Shown here one piece after another: positions 40,270 through 50,512 of a DNA stretch of 64,000 bases. Origin of the DNA: Phytomonas francai (taxonomy: Eukaryota; Euglenozoa; Kinetoplastea; Trypanosomatida; Trypanosomatidae); NCBI GenBank assembly GCA_001766655.1, contig MJCC01000006.1:220112-284111 (forward strand), written 5' to 3'. A model generated the notes under the pieces. It was not told the DNA's origin. It saw only the letters and a program-made list of their open reading frames with translations, and did no database searches. The position numbers and the translations under genes were made by a program. How positions within the stretch are numbered: position 1 is the first letter of the stretch; every line of letters starts with the position of its first letter.

Positions 40270-40873
40270 GGTTTCCCTTAAAAAAGATAAAAAGATTCAG
40301 ATGCGTTAAATAAGGCTGCTTTTGCATAATTGTAGTTGTATTCTGCTTTTTTTTTTTTGAATGGGTAAATGTGCGAGTATGAACTTCTGAGGGTCGAGAT
40401 AAGGTTGATTTTTTTTACTTTTATTCCTCCTGTACTCAGGATCAACGGTACCAATTTTAGACTTTTTCGTATTATTACGGATAAAAATCCAAAAAAGGAT
40501 TCATTTCTATGATTTTGATACGTATCGAGGATTATATACGTATGCGTGAATGCATCTTAGAGAACGAAAATGCAAAGACCTTCCTGTCTTTAGAGAAATA
40601 TAAGTAATTTCTAACATTATATAAAAATGCGTCTTTTACTTTATTATTCCATTACTTTTTTCCCCTTTTGACATTAGATTTCATCGACCGATAGAATTGA
40701 AATTATTCTCTTATCTGTATTTCCTTCCGTACGTCAATGCCTGACGTGACGTCTCATCATGTCGGGTCCCTCCCTGTCGAGGCCCCTTTGCATCCACTCT
40801 CCTTTCCCCCCCTCTCTACTGTTTCATTTCTCCCCCACCCCCACAGGATAGATCGTTTGCTCAAGTCCCCGAA
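40270..40873. other. Spacer upstream of the helical-repeat protein gene
   Basis: AT-rich, then C/T-rich from 40770. No gene is seen. Confidence 0.55.
40821..40846 (+). promoter_or_regulatory. Predicted trans-splice acceptor, helical-repeat gene
   Basis: A long C/T tract ends in CCCCCACAG at 40846. The ATG at 40874 lies 27 bases further. Confidence 0.65.
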
Positions 40874-42774
40874 ATGTCACACGGGGTAGCCTCATCGGGT
40901 CGCTTTGGTCTCGCGTCGATGCGTAGGCGCGTCGCGGGGTTCCCCGGTGTCGGGGGGGNNNNNNNNNNNNNNNNNNNNNNNNNNNNNNNNNNNNNNNNNN
41001 NNNNNNNNNNNNNNNNNNNNNNNNNNNNNNNNNNNNNNNNNNNNNNNNNNNNNNNNNNNNNNNNNNNNNNNNNNNNNNNNNNNNNNNNNNNNNNNNNNNN
41101 NNNNNNNNNNNNNNNNNNNNNNNNNNNNNNNNNNNNNNNNNNNNNNNNNNNNNNNNNNNNNNNNNNNNNNNNNNNNNNNNNNNNNNNNNNNNNNNNNNNN
41201 NNNNNNNNNNNNNNNNNNNNNNNNNNNNNNNNNNNNNNNNNNNNNNNNNNNNNNNNNNNNNNNCGTACGCGGAGGGCACCCCGCGCGAGGGGGCCGCCGA
41301 CGAGGACGACGAGGCGCGCTGCTTCGCGGAGATGCGGCGGCGGAGTGCGGTGGTGCCGCCGGCGTGGCCCGCGAGCGCGGCCGTGGCCGCTGGGCGGCAG
41401 GAGGGCCTCCAGGCCCTCCGCGGGATCCTGCGGTGGAACGGCCGGCATTACCACCTCCTGCTCCGCACGCTTCTCGCGGAACGGCGCCTCGAGGAGGTCC
41501 GTCGGGTTTGGGCCGTCATGAACGCGATCGGGTTTGTGGACTACCACATGGACGAGAAGACCGCTAACGCCCTCATCGCCCTGATGCGACGCCACGGTGA
41601 ACAGGACACGGCGACCCAACACCTGCCCGACAGGACTGGGACGTTAGCAGAACGACTCGAAGAAGAAAAGGCTCTGCGGCGGGAGCTTGTGATCCAACTG
41701 GAGGAAATTGCCAAGCGGAAGGGCTTTTCGCTCCACAACAATAACCAACAGGCTGCGCGACTCGCGCGTATCGCGGAATCTGTGCATCGGTTGTCATCAC
41801 CAGTTCCCCATACCCCCCTTTCTGATGAGGTAGTAGAAGGGAATGTTGCGGAGGATGACCTACTGTCTGATTTGTGCAAGGAAGATGCGAATAGTCCTTC
41901 GGAAGGCTACAAATTGCTGAGAGTGGGTGATTTCAACAGCCTGCTTCGCGTAGCACGGTCCTTGGATGAGACGCAGCGAATTTTGGGTGTGATAGAAAAA
42001 TTAGGGATTTCAAAGAGTCCGGATACCTACGCGAGCGTGATCGCATCCTTGCACAATCCAGAGTATCGCTTGAGTAGCGGCCCTTCACATCTAGCGAACC
42101 TTGAAGCAACGGAACCGAGCAATCTTGGTGCTGAAAAGAGTCCCATAGGCTTAAATGATGGAAAGGAGAAGTATGAAGATTACAAAAATCAAAGAATTGC
42201 CCAAGCCAGAATATGGTTTGACGCGTGCCCGATTGAAGAACGCACGGCCGCGTTGTATAACGAGATGCTTTACCTTTTACGAGATAAAAGTCGTGTCAAC
42301 ATGTTCAACGCCATATTGACCGAGTTCCGCGGAAATGCGCTTCGCGCAACGAAGGATGTACAAAGCAACTCGGAAGGAATGGACGCCGTCCAACCCTTAC
42401 AGGCGCCCGCATTGGTGCAGGATTACGGCCCGATTCTTCCCCCACTCTGGCGTGTGCAGCCCAACGGTAAAACCTATGAGCTTCTGATTCAGCATACGCG
42501 CTACCTGCAGGACTGGCGAGCCTTTTGGGAGGTTTGTGCGGAGATGCTTCGGCAAAACGTCAAGGGAACGTCTCGCTTCTACCACGTTTTGCTGAAAGTG
42601 ATTAAACAACATCCCCCACCTGAAGTAGGGGATTTTTGTGGGGGTGTCTCGGCCTTTATCGTTAAATTGAGTAAGAAGATGCAGCAGGATGGGGTGGATA
42701 TCGTTTCTCTCGAAGAAGAAATGAAATTGTTGGATGCTTGGAGTGCTGCACGGAAGAGAAATCCGTCTACCTAA
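40874..42774 (+). CDS. PPR-like, probably mitochondrial protein, interrupted by a 305-N gap
   Basis: The ATG at 40874 opens an Arg/Ser-rich, acid-free start (MSHGVASSGRFGLASMRRRV) that looks like a mitochondrial presequence. A gap follows at 40959-41263. The coding frame after the gap (from 41266) is one base off, so the drawn gap length is probably wrong. The part after the gap has helix pairs such as HYHLLLRTLLAERRLEEVRR and WAVMNAIGFVDYHMDEKTAN, then TYELLIQHTRYLQDWRAFWE with FYHVLLKVI, typical of degenerate pentatricopeptide repeats. Kinetoplastid mitochondria use many such proteins in RNA processing and ribosomes. The exact role is unknown. The start may lie in the gap instead. Confidence 0.7.
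40959..41263. other. Assembly gap (305 N) inside the helical-repeat gene
   Basis: A run of N flanked by a G7 run and by very GC-rich DNA. Its length is not a multiple that keeps the frame. Confidence 0.95.
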
Positions 42775-43074
42775 ATGAGGAAAAAATCTTTTAGGATTCA
42801 ACATCCCAACGGCGCATGGGCGGAAAGGGGTGTGCATAAAGAAATTGAAAGAGCAAAATGTTGATGATCTTTCCTTTTAAGGTATCGTATTTTTTCACGT
42901 TTCGTGGCGTCCTTCTTTGTAGGCTTGTAAGTTCCCTCCCCTTTTCTCTTATTCATCCAATACATCTTGTAAAGGCAGGCTTCTTTTTATCTTTCCCTCC
43001 TTGTTCATGATGTGAAACTCATATTTTCTGTATTTTACCTCATATTCCTCATTTTCCCATTAAAACTATTCCTC
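42775..43074. other. Pyrimidine-rich spacer
   Basis: No gene. It is strongly T/C-rich from 42880 on. The last AG before the next ATG is at 42977-42978; no other AG occurs until 43079-43080, inside the next coding region. Confidence 0.55.
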
Positions 43075-43857
43075 ATGGCAGCAAGCGAAGCATTAGCCCC
43101 TGACGACATGGTCAGCGAGCTCTCTTACCACTGCGTGCTCTACGACATTCCCTTTGACTTAGCAGTCCCACAGATTGTAGAACACATCATACCCGCAGCT
43201 GAAGCAGGGTTTATGAAGGAGATGGATGTCCCTCAAGTGAAGCTTGTATCTCGACAACTTCGCGTGTACAAAGAGCAGTTGGATACTAAGTTTGGCTTTT
43301 TTGACTATGTGATTCTCTCCGCAGTTCCACTAGGGCTGCCGGAGAAATCGAGGGTTCATCGCCTAGTCGTCGACTGGATTAAACACGGTTTAACTTCTTC
43401 TCTTCAATCAGTTGGATGCAAAGTGCGAATTGCCCAACCACCCCACTGCCACTCCGCGGGGGAGTTTCTCGATTTATTGGATCAGCAGTGTAAAATTCTG
43501 ACCCCAGAATACAGTGAAGACCCTCTAAAGATCCAGACATTTCTATTATCGCGGGTTGATTTTATAGAGGAGGGCGAGTGCGATACGTTTTCAGATGCGG
43601 TAGGAGGGGATGCCGTGGCGACCTTTTCGGTTTCGAGCCTAACCCCGAAAGAAATCATCTGGCTGAAGCGAGCTCTGCTGAAATTTCCGCCCGTTTTGGT
43701 TGCTAATGGCAACTTATCAACAGCTCGTGCCGATCAAAAGCGTTTGTTGGCGTTTTTCCACCAAGCGCTTGCCCCTCTGATTAGGGTGTCTGTAAGTAGT
43801 GTATCGGATGAGGTTGAGATTTGTGAAGAAGATGGGGGGAGAGAAAGGGGGAGCTGA
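43075..43857 (+). CDS. Unrecognised 260-residue soluble protein
   Basis: Start chosen at the ATG at 43075 (MAASEALAPDDM); the upstream hydrophobic stretch begins at GTG and is spacer. The protein is evenly mixed alpha/beta in look, with no membrane segment, signal or known motif that I can name. Blocks that might be conserved are SYHCVLYDIPFDLAVPQIV, FGFFDYVILSAVPLGLPEK and SLTPKEIIWLKRALLKFPP. The last 15 residues are acidic and charged. If splicing used the AG at 43079-43080, translation would begin at the second Met (43108), 11 residues in. Function unknown. Confidence 0.75.
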   Translation: MAASEALAPDDMVSELSYHCVLYDIPFDLAVPQIVEHIIPAAEAGFMKEMDVPQVKLVSRQLRVYKEQLDTKFGFFDYVILSAVPLGLPEKSRVHRLVVDWIKHGLTSSLQSVGCKVRIAQPPHCHSAGEFLDLLDQQCKILTPEYSEDPLKIQTFLLSRVDFIEEGECDTFSDAVGGDAVATFSVSSLTPKEIIWLKRALLKFPPVLVANGNLSTARADQKRLLAFFHQALAPLIRVSVSSVSDEVEICEEDGGRERGS

Positions 43858-44572
43858 AATGGAATGTCAAAGCATAACTAAAGTCTTTTTAGTACGTCGC
43901 GTTATTTTTATACGCTTAATAATACACATTAGCGATGATGTATCCCGATCCCCATACCAAGTACGCAAATAAGGCGGAGGAAAAGACTGAAGTCGGGAGA
44001 AAGTTACGATGCACCTTGCAATATCACGTAAGAAGGAGCACCTCTTAGCCATTTTTTTTACACTAGTACTGCACTTAAACATATAAAGTCAAACACGCGA
44101 GCAGAATTAAGCGAGTAAACCTAATTTCCATCCAGTCCCTGACTTTTTTCTCTTCTTGACCGCTCTGTAAATGGATCGAAATTGGCATCAATGTCACTGA
44201 AGTATGCTATTTTGGTATTTCTATCGCCAATGCTAGTTCGCTCTTTTCTTTCCCAACACCGTGTACGATTAGGCGAGTGTTAGTGTACATCAATAGGGTG
44301 TGTATAAGGGTATACATGGGGAGAGAAAAACGGAGGATACCACTGCCAAATGCATCTTATGCACCTCTGTGATGATTGCGATAAGTCCTGCGCTGACGCT
44401 ATACTTTAGTTATTAGACCATTGTGATACAGGGATTTATCAATTATTCCTTTACCTGTTTCTTTTCTCGCTCAAAGACTCTGAGTATTCCATGTGATACA
44501 CTGCTTTGTCTTACTTTTTCATCCTTCTCGAGCGATTTGTTAAGATTTGAAAGTGTTTTTCGACAAAAAAAA
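43858..44572. other. Spacer upstream of the ankyrin-repeat gene
   Basis: AT-rich, about 715 bases, with no gene. A pyrimidine tract at 44502-44530 with AG 44531-44532 is the likely acceptor. Confidence 0.55.
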
Positions 44573-46510
44573 ATGTCTAGCAGGAAAAATATAGATCATG
44601 CCCGAGATCTGATTAGTCTAGAGTGTCTCGATTTCTTTGAGCGATGGATCGACATTTGCGATGATGTCAAAATCGTTGATTCCAACTGCAATAGTATCCT
44701 CCACCACGCTGCCGAAATGGGAAATGAAAAAGCCCTGTTAATGCTTTTGAATGTCGGGATGGACATAGAAGCAAGAAATGATCAAATGGAGACTCCGCTG
44801 CTCTACGCAGCTGCGCGGGCCGTAAATCCGTTGCCTGTTTTGCAGTCCTTGCGCGCACGTGGGGCGTCGGACAGGTGTCGAAATATTAAAGGCCAGACTG
44901 TTTACGATATTCTCATCTCGAGAAAACTAGACGATATCGCGGTAATGCTACATGATCTCGAAAAAGGCAACGCTTTTGTCGACTCCACATATCTAGCGCC
45001 GGCAGAGGCGGAAAAGGGAAACTCCTCGGCCACAAAGGTGTGGCCAGTCGCCAAGGATTATCCCACTCCCAGCGTGGAATTAAAACAATCACAGTTGCCT
45101 GGCAACGGCGCCTTGAGTTCTGGCCATAGCAAATTAGCTGGTCGTTCACTTCATGTTTCCTTTGAGGATGAAAAGCGATCGTCCCCACTGTTTAGACTCG
45201 TAGAGGAATCACCTAAAACTTCAAATGTAGGGTTTGGCGCCCCACCTGAAGAGGCAAACCGTACAGATCCCCCACAACCTGTAGCTCATGCGAGCATCGA
45301 GAAGGAATTGCTCATGGTCCAATTAGAAGAAGCCGATGCACGCGCGTTATTGGTTAGTGCGTTCTGGGAGGAGCTCAATAGTCTGTATTTGAACATGATC
45401 AACGGTTTATACAAGATCGTGAATCCCTTCTTGCATAAAAGGCACTTTGTCTCCAGCTTCACCAAGAGTGGGATGGCGGTCGAGGTCAAAATCCTCGGCA
45501 GGAGGCATGATGCCGATGGAAATGTTTTACTCCTGGCCTCCTTCCGAGAACGCTGCGGGACGGGGAAGTCGACCTTCGAGGATTTCGATAATAGCTATGG
45601 CGGGACCCTTCGTTTTTCATCTGCAATCTGGGTGCCCCTCGAGAATATTTCCCATTTCGAGGAGGTCCAACGCTATTTGGCCCAAATGGAGGAGAGCTTT
45701 CCGCAGTATTGCGGTAGTTCAAACACCTACGGGACGGCGGGGTTTAACTCCATGGAGGACAGCGATTACGGCGTGAAGGGGCTCGATGAGGAGGAGCGGA
45801 ATGCGTTAGAGCAGGAGCTACGGCGGCTGCCAAAACGGTATTGCGGCAGCAATCAGGATAACCTTAACAACGCGCAATCGATAGGCTCGTCCATTCAAAA
45901 AGAATTGCCGCCGTTATTGGACGTGCAAATAGATGAGAAGGAGGAGGATGACGGACAAGTCTCGGTTGTGTATCCCCGTCCTTTTCCGTTTCCCAGGCGT
46001 CCGGAAGCGCGGGGTTCGATTCTTATACCAAACGCTGCTGGGGCAAGTGGATTTTCCGGCAATCCCGAGAGCTTACCGAGCAGCATGGGGCCAGGGAGGA
46101 AAGTGCGGAAGGCGGCGGTGGCGGGGTGGCTTCCGTTGAAAGGCGCGAATACCCTTCCGACGCGTTCAGGAGGTGAAACCGAAAAGGTGCTCGCCACTAA
46201 TTATCATCATTTTCAACCCTCTCACACATCAACGCGGACATCTATTGACAAGCCCCCTCCGCGTCTGATGACGGCGCAGCCTCGTCAAGCAAACACCAGC
46301 GGTGAGGGGTTTTCCTGCTCCAAGCTGTCGGATTGCGATGATAAAAACGAACAGGGAATTTCTCGCCCGATGCCCCCTCCTCGTGGGATAGGAGAACGGC
46401 TTGAGCTGAAGAACTACCGCCTTAGTGATACCCAGCGCCTGCAGTACGAGAAGTTTCTTTACCGTTCGGCGGTAACGGCACTGCAGAAGCAAAAGTTCCA
46501 TAATTCTTAG
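44573..46510 (+). CDS. Ankyrin-repeat protein with an unrecognised C-terminal half
   Basis: 645 residues from the ATG at 44573. Residues about 35-130 form two to three ankyrin repeats: NSILHHAAEMGNEKALLMLL, then NDQMETPLLYAAARA and IKGQTVYDILISRKLDDIA. A Ser/Pro linker follows, then a conserved-looking block (about 245-385) with ARALLVSAFWEELNSLYLNM and KIVNPFLHKRHFVSSFTKSG. This may be a separate folded domain, but I cannot name it. The remainder is Pro-rich and low complexity, ending in a basic helix. Ankyrin repeats mediate protein contacts, so an adaptor role is likely. No enzyme motif is seen. Confidence 0.78.
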   Translation: MSSRKNIDHARDLISLECLDFFERWIDICDDVKIVDSNCNSILHHAAEMGNEKALLMLLNVGMDIEARNDQMETPLLYAAARAVNPLPVLQSLRARGASDRCRNIKGQTVYDILISRKLDDIAVMLHDLEKGNAFVDSTYLAPAEAEKGNSSATKVWPVAKDYPTPSVELKQSQLPGNGALSSGHSKLAGRSLHVSFEDEKRSSPLFRLVEESPKTSNVGFGAPPEEANRTDPPQPVAHASIEKELLMVQLEEADARALLVSAFWEELNSLYLNMINGLYKIVNPFLHKRHFVSSFTKSGMAVEVKILGRRHDADGNVLLLASFRERCGTGKSTFEDFDNSYGGTLRFSSAIWVPLENISHFEEVQRYLAQMEESFPQYCGSSNTYGTAGFNSMEDSDYGVKGLDEEERNALEQELRRLPKRYCGSNQDNLNNAQSIGSSIQKELPPLLDVQIDEKEEDDGQVSVVYPRPFPFPRRPEARGSILIPNAAGASGFSGNPESLPSSMGPGRKVRKAAVAGWLPLKGANTLPTRSGGETEKVLATNYHHFQPSHTSTRTSIDKPPPRLMTAQPRQANTSGEGFSCSKLSDCDDKNEQGISRPMPPPRGIGERLELKNYRLSDTQRLQYEKFLYRSAVTALQKQKFHNS

Positions 46511-47150
46511 AACAGAGCTAGAAATGGGGACCTTACAGTGATTCAATCCTCCTTTGTCTTTGATGCTGAAGGGCTTCAAACGAATACACCACCTTTTCTG
46601 CTGAAATTCACCCTCCCTTTTTATTCCCCTCTGGTTATCCGCCGGCAATGAAACCCTATTATTTATCATGGCGCCTTCAGATTCTCAAACAATAATGTTG
46701 TCATTTTATATGTTATTTACTATTTATTTACTATTCTCACTTCATGTATCATAACAAAGAGATTGGCCTGGATATGAAATGGGAATATGGTTGACTTATT
46801 CCTTAGCTAGAATTATCCCAATACCAGGGTAAGAACTTAATTTCTTTATAATTTTCAACATTATTTAGAGTACACGCAAATTATCCGATAGTGAAGGTGA
46901 AAGGGGAAAATGTAAAACATTAACCAATCTGTGCACCCCACATTTTATCTAAATGATGGCAAAGTGTTATAAATATCCTCTTCTGATCAATCATCAACTT
47001 TTTAATTCTATGTTGTTTAAGTTAAAGGAAAGGACCATAAAGCGAAGGATTATATTTGATACGTTCCTACATCTTCTTCCTTTTTTGTGTGTCTCAAAAA
47101 AAAAAAAAAACAGAATAGCCCCAACTTCTCTCACCGGAATAAGTTTCATT
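46511..47150. other. Spacer upstream of the RVxF-containing protein gene
   Basis: AT-rich, about 640 bases. An in-frame ORF extension from 46953 is spacer-like. T/C-rich DNA, an A15 run and CAG at 47111-47113 precede the chosen start. Confidence 0.5.
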
Positions 47151-48989
47151 ATGCAAACAACAAAAATAGAAACATCATACAGGGTTATAAAGCTCACAAA
47201 CGAATTGCGGGTCTATCACAACGACGTTCTGAAAAAAATTGATCAAAAGGAGGCTGAGCTGAAGCAATTGCTGTTCGAACTTGCCAAGCCTCATGCCGAT
47301 ACAACGACGGCATCGGTAAGTATATTTCCTGACTTATCTACGCAAGCAAAAGGCATTTCTCGTATCGCGTGGAATCTTTTACCAAATAGCGGGCGAATAA
47401 CTAAACTTTCGTGGAAGACACCGCCGCTCATCCATGATGCTCCTGCAGAAGAAAGAGAAGAGGGGTGCTGCTCCTCTCCCAACGTAACATTGGAGGAGGA
47501 AAGAAAAGAAAACGAAGTGAAAATGCGGGAAGATTCCTCGTTTATGCTAGGCGCTGTGGATAGCCTTTTGATGCCACTCACTAGCGAGCGGCGGCGGTTT
47601 ACGGTAATCCCTCCTTCCACCACCTATAATGCCCATCGTTATCAAAGTAGAGGTGATAATACCCCAAAACGATTTAATTTTACAACGAAGGAATCTTTGC
47701 GGACGAAAGAGTCTCGTGTAATTGTAGCAGGTGATGGAAATACTTTTCACACGGAAGAAAAAAACGAGGTTTCGATTGATTCTATTGGTCTCTCTCCTAT
47801 TGAGAGGCTCCCTTTTGACCAGGATCGCTCCCTGGAAGAGGAAGGGGGAAATGGAGTAAAAGTCAAATTCCCCCGTAATGAAGTTTCCACCTCTGCTGCA
47901 CCGGCGAAACGCGTTCGTTTTACCAGTCAGAGTCCTCTCGTGGAGATGTTTTCTGTAGACCGTGGAGCATCTGAAGAGGAAAACGTCGAGCAGAATGTTT
48001 GCGAAGGTGAAAAGACTTATAATGATGTGTCAAAAACGTCAGATTCACCAGATTTCTTGCACTCGTTGCGTGAGGGTACACAAAATATCTTGGGGCATTT
48101 AGCGGAGGTGCGAAAGTCGTTATACCGAGCGAAGAAAGACAGTGAGATTTATTCACAAGATGAATATTCCTGCAAAGAAATGAGGAAATATGAAACGTGC
48201 AAAGGGCCTTCTTGCAGATTTTCTCCTCCGCCTTCCACTTTTGCTATTCGTTCCTCTAAAGGCAGTGATGTCAGCGATAGGCGAAGAGGAAAAGACTCGC
48301 CCTTGACCGCAGCTTCTTTGTCTTTGATTCAGACCGCTGATCCGCAGTGCGAAGGATCTATTTCCTCTAAACCTATTCATCTTTCTTCGCCATTACCGCT
48401 TTCTGCGACTATTTCTACCACAAATACGAACGGTGAGAATGAGGAGGAAGCTATTGGAGCTGCAGATTGCGTTTCACACGCCTATCCTTCACCACCGCCG
48501 ATTTATCTTCACCGATCACTGCGGGAAAAGGAAAGAGGAGGAAGTGTGTTGAAAGCATCTTATACTATCAACCCAATTCGCTACGCTGCGGTTTGCGATT
48601 CCACGTCATCTTTTGCTGATCGCGAAGTGGCCTCGTTAGTGGTGGAGCTGCACGACCTTTCAAAGGGCTCCTTATTAGCTAATGCGGAAAACGCGTTGTC
48701 CTCCTCCTCCTTCTCTTCTTCTCCTTTTCTTTTGCGTCGAAATGGCAAGACGTCGTATGCTTCCCATTGCAAGAACGAAAAGGAGAGGGTTCCTCAAAAT
48801 ATATTGATGCTACTTTCTGAATCAACTGAAGCGGGGGTAAGTAAATTGGGTCTGAGAAAGGCAGCAGGGGAAGCTTCTAACTCGCTTTCCCATCAGGTAT
48901 GTCGTGCGTCTGTTAGACATGCGGCATATGGAAATGGATCGGCAAACCCTGTTATGTTGGCGGGAGGTCCGACACTTTACTTTACCTAA
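47151..48989 (+). CDS. Disordered protein with N-terminal coiled coil and RVxF-like motif
   Basis: 612 residues. The ATG at 47151 is chosen because the upstream in-frame stretch is AT-rich and lies before a likely acceptor (CAG 47111-47113). Residues 5-45 (YRVIKLTNELRVYHNDVLKK, then IDQKEAELKQLLFELAK) are likely coiled coil. The rest is Ser/Pro/Glu-rich and disordered. KRVRF, encoded at 47907-47921, fits the RVxF docking motif of protein phosphatase 1 and is followed by Ser/Pro sites. Another helix appears near SLREGTQNILGHLAEVRKSL. No domain is recognised. Unlike many neighbours, GC content is moderate. A regulatory or cytoskeletal role is possible but unproven. Confidence 0.7.
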   Translation: MQTTKIETSYRVIKLTNELRVYHNDVLKKIDQKEAELKQLLFELAKPHADTTTASVSIFPDLSTQAKGISRIAWNLLPNSGRITKLSWKTPPLIHDAPAEEREEGCCSSPNVTLEEERKENEVKMREDSSFMLGAVDSLLMPLTSERRRFTVIPPSTTYNAHRYQSRGDNTPKRFNFTTKESLRTKESRVIVAGDGNTFHTEEKNEVSIDSIGLSPIERLPFDQDRSLEEEGGNGVKVKFPRNEVSTSAAPAKRVRFTSQSPLVEMFSVDRGASEEENVEQNVCEGEKTYNDVSKTSDSPDFLHSLREGTQNILGHLAEVRKSLYRAKKDSEIYSQDEYSCKEMRKYETCKGPSCRFSPPPSTFAIRSSKGSDVSDRRRGKDSPLTAASLSLIQTADPQCEGSISSKPIHLSSPLPLSATISTTNTNGENEEEAIGAADCVSHAYPSPPPIYLHRSLREKERGGSVLKASYTINPIRYAAVCDSTSSFADREVASLVVELHDLSKGSLLANAENALSSSSFSSSPFLLRRNGKTSYASHCKNEKERVPQNILMLLSESTEAGVSKLGLRKAAGEASNSLSHQVCRASVRHAAYGNGSANPVMLAGGPTLYFT

Positions 48990-49488
48990 CCTTTTTTTAT
49001 TTTATCAAACCGTTTTCTCTTTTTTAAAAAAAAAACCATTATGATTTCATTACTACTAATATTCTGCTATTTGGTGGCACCCCTTCTTGTGTTTTCGCCG
49101 TGGACCTCTTCGTCTTCTTTAGGAATGAAGCGTCTGTTTATTTCTTCACGCTTGGCATGCTTGCTTGCAAGCGAGCTGAGCACTCTATGGAGCTTATTCA
49201 ATTATATTATTCTATTTATATCTGTAATACTTTTGGTTTACTGCTGCTATATGTCACACCATGCACCGATTGCGCCGTTCACGCGATCCCAAGCGTGCGT
49301 GCGTGTGCGTTTACACAACCTCAACGACTACTCCACCTGAAATAACACAGTGGTGAGGCCGGGGGTCGGATTTCCTGGCACGTTCCATCCAAATGCATCC
49401 TGACACCCTTTGGGTATCGGAACTCCCGGGTGGTGCACCGTCCCGTGACGATTCCCTCTCTTCCCCTCTTCTTTTCCTCCGTACGCAT

Positions 49489-49519
<31 letters not shown>

Positions 49520-49705
49520 GTTTTCTCTTTTTCTCCCCCCCCCCCCCTTTCCGTCACACGTTGACCTGTTCGTGTCTGCCGCGTAGTCTCATCGCGCCTG
49601 TTCCCAATCCAAGTTCAGTCCTCCGCGCCATTCGCTAGGAGGTCGCGCTCGCCAGTCTTCTTTCTCTGATTGTGTGTCAGTCCGTTTCTTTTGAATCCCG
49701 GTTTG
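48990..49705. other. Spacer upstream of RPN12
   Basis: A T/C-rich spacer with a TC run at 49489-49515 and a C13 run at 49535-49547. An ORF at 49041-49340 codes for 99 mostly hydrophobic residues, but its composition matches the T-rich spacer; I do not accept it. AG at 49679-49680 is a likely acceptor. Confidence 0.5.
49489..49515. repeat. (TC)n microsatellite
   Basis: Alternating TC of about 27 bases, part of a long polypyrimidine region upstream of RPN12. Confidence 0.85.
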
Positions 49706-50512
49706 ATGCCGTCCTCGCTGGGGGAGGTCTCCGCGGCGGTCTGCCGTCTCGCGGAGGGGCTGCGGGAGCTCAAGGGTGCCTACGCGGACGGCGACGACTC
49801 GCGCTGCCGCGCCCTGCTCGCGCGGCTGACGCCGGAGCTCATCGCGCTGCCAACCTTCCTGCGGCCCGCCGCCGCGAGCGCAAGCGCGGCCGAGGAGCGC
49901 CACCTCACGCGCGAGCTCCTCGAGCTCTCCGCGCTCGTCTGCGCGCGGGGGAAGGACCTCGCGGGGTTCGACCGGGCGGTCGCGCAGCTGAGCGCGTGTG
50001 ATGGCGCGGGCCCGCCGCGGCGCGCGCTGCTGCTCGGCCTGACGCTGCTGCGGCTGCTCGTCGGCAGCCGCGTCGCCGAGTTCCACGCGGAGCTCGAGCG
50101 CGCGCCGGCCGCGGCGCTCGCCGGGAGCCCGGCCCTCCGCTTCCCCGTCCAGCTCGAGCGCTACCTCATGGAGGGGAGCTACAACAAACTGCTCACGGCG
50201 CGCCGAAAGGCCCCGGCGAACGAGTACCTGCCGGTCGTCGAGATGCTCGAGTCGACCGTGCGCGCCGAGGTCGCGCGGGGGATCCCGCACGCCTACACGG
50301 CGCTCTCGATCACGGCCGCGCAGAAGATCCTGATGGTGCGCACCACCGACGAGGTCCGCGAGATCGGCCGCGCCAACGGCTGGACCCTCGCCCCCGACGG
50401 CGACGGGTTCGTCTTCATCCGAGAAGAGGACGTCGCGAAGCGCGAGATCCCGTTTAAGGAAATGATCAACGAACACATTCAGTTCGCCGCCGAATTGCAG
50501 AAAATTGTTTGA
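49706..50512 (+). CDS. RPN12: 26S proteasome lid subunit Rpn12 (PSMD8)
   Basis: 268 residues, a normal length for Rpn12. The start MPSSLGEVSAAV follows an acceptor-like AG at 49679-49680. A PCI-type helical protein: LLGLTLLRLLVGSRVAEFHA matches the family's LLGLNLLFLLSQNRVAEFH. RFPVQLERYLMEGSYNKLL is the strongest hallmark (VSLEQYLMEGSYNKV in animals). AEVARGIPHAYTALSITAAQ and the end INEHIQFAAELQKIV also fit. Rpn12 joins the lid late and helps to attach it to the base. The coding region is extremely GC-rich from start to about 50450. Confidence 0.95.
   Translation: MPSSLGEVSAAVCRLAEGLRELKGAYADGDDSRCRALLARLTPELIALPTFLRPAAASASAAEERHLTRELLELSALVCARGKDLAGFDRAVAQLSACDGAGPPRRALLLGLTLLRLLVGSRVAEFHAELERAPAAALAGSPALRFPVQLERYLMEGSYNKLLTARRKAPANEYLPVVEMLESTVRAEVARGIPHAYTALSITAAQKILMVRTTDEVREIGRANGWTLAPDGDGFVFIREEDVAKREIPFKEMINEHIQFAAELQKIV

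Noticed and set aside
43012..43074. Signal-peptide-like hydrophobic extension of the 43075 protein
   Set aside because: It would need a GTG start and is a translation of the polypyrimidine tract upstream of the true ATG.
49041..49340. 99-residue hydrophobic ORF before RPN12
   Set aside because: Composition equals the T-rich spacer; hydrophobicity follows from translating a pyrimidine tract. No homologue recognised.
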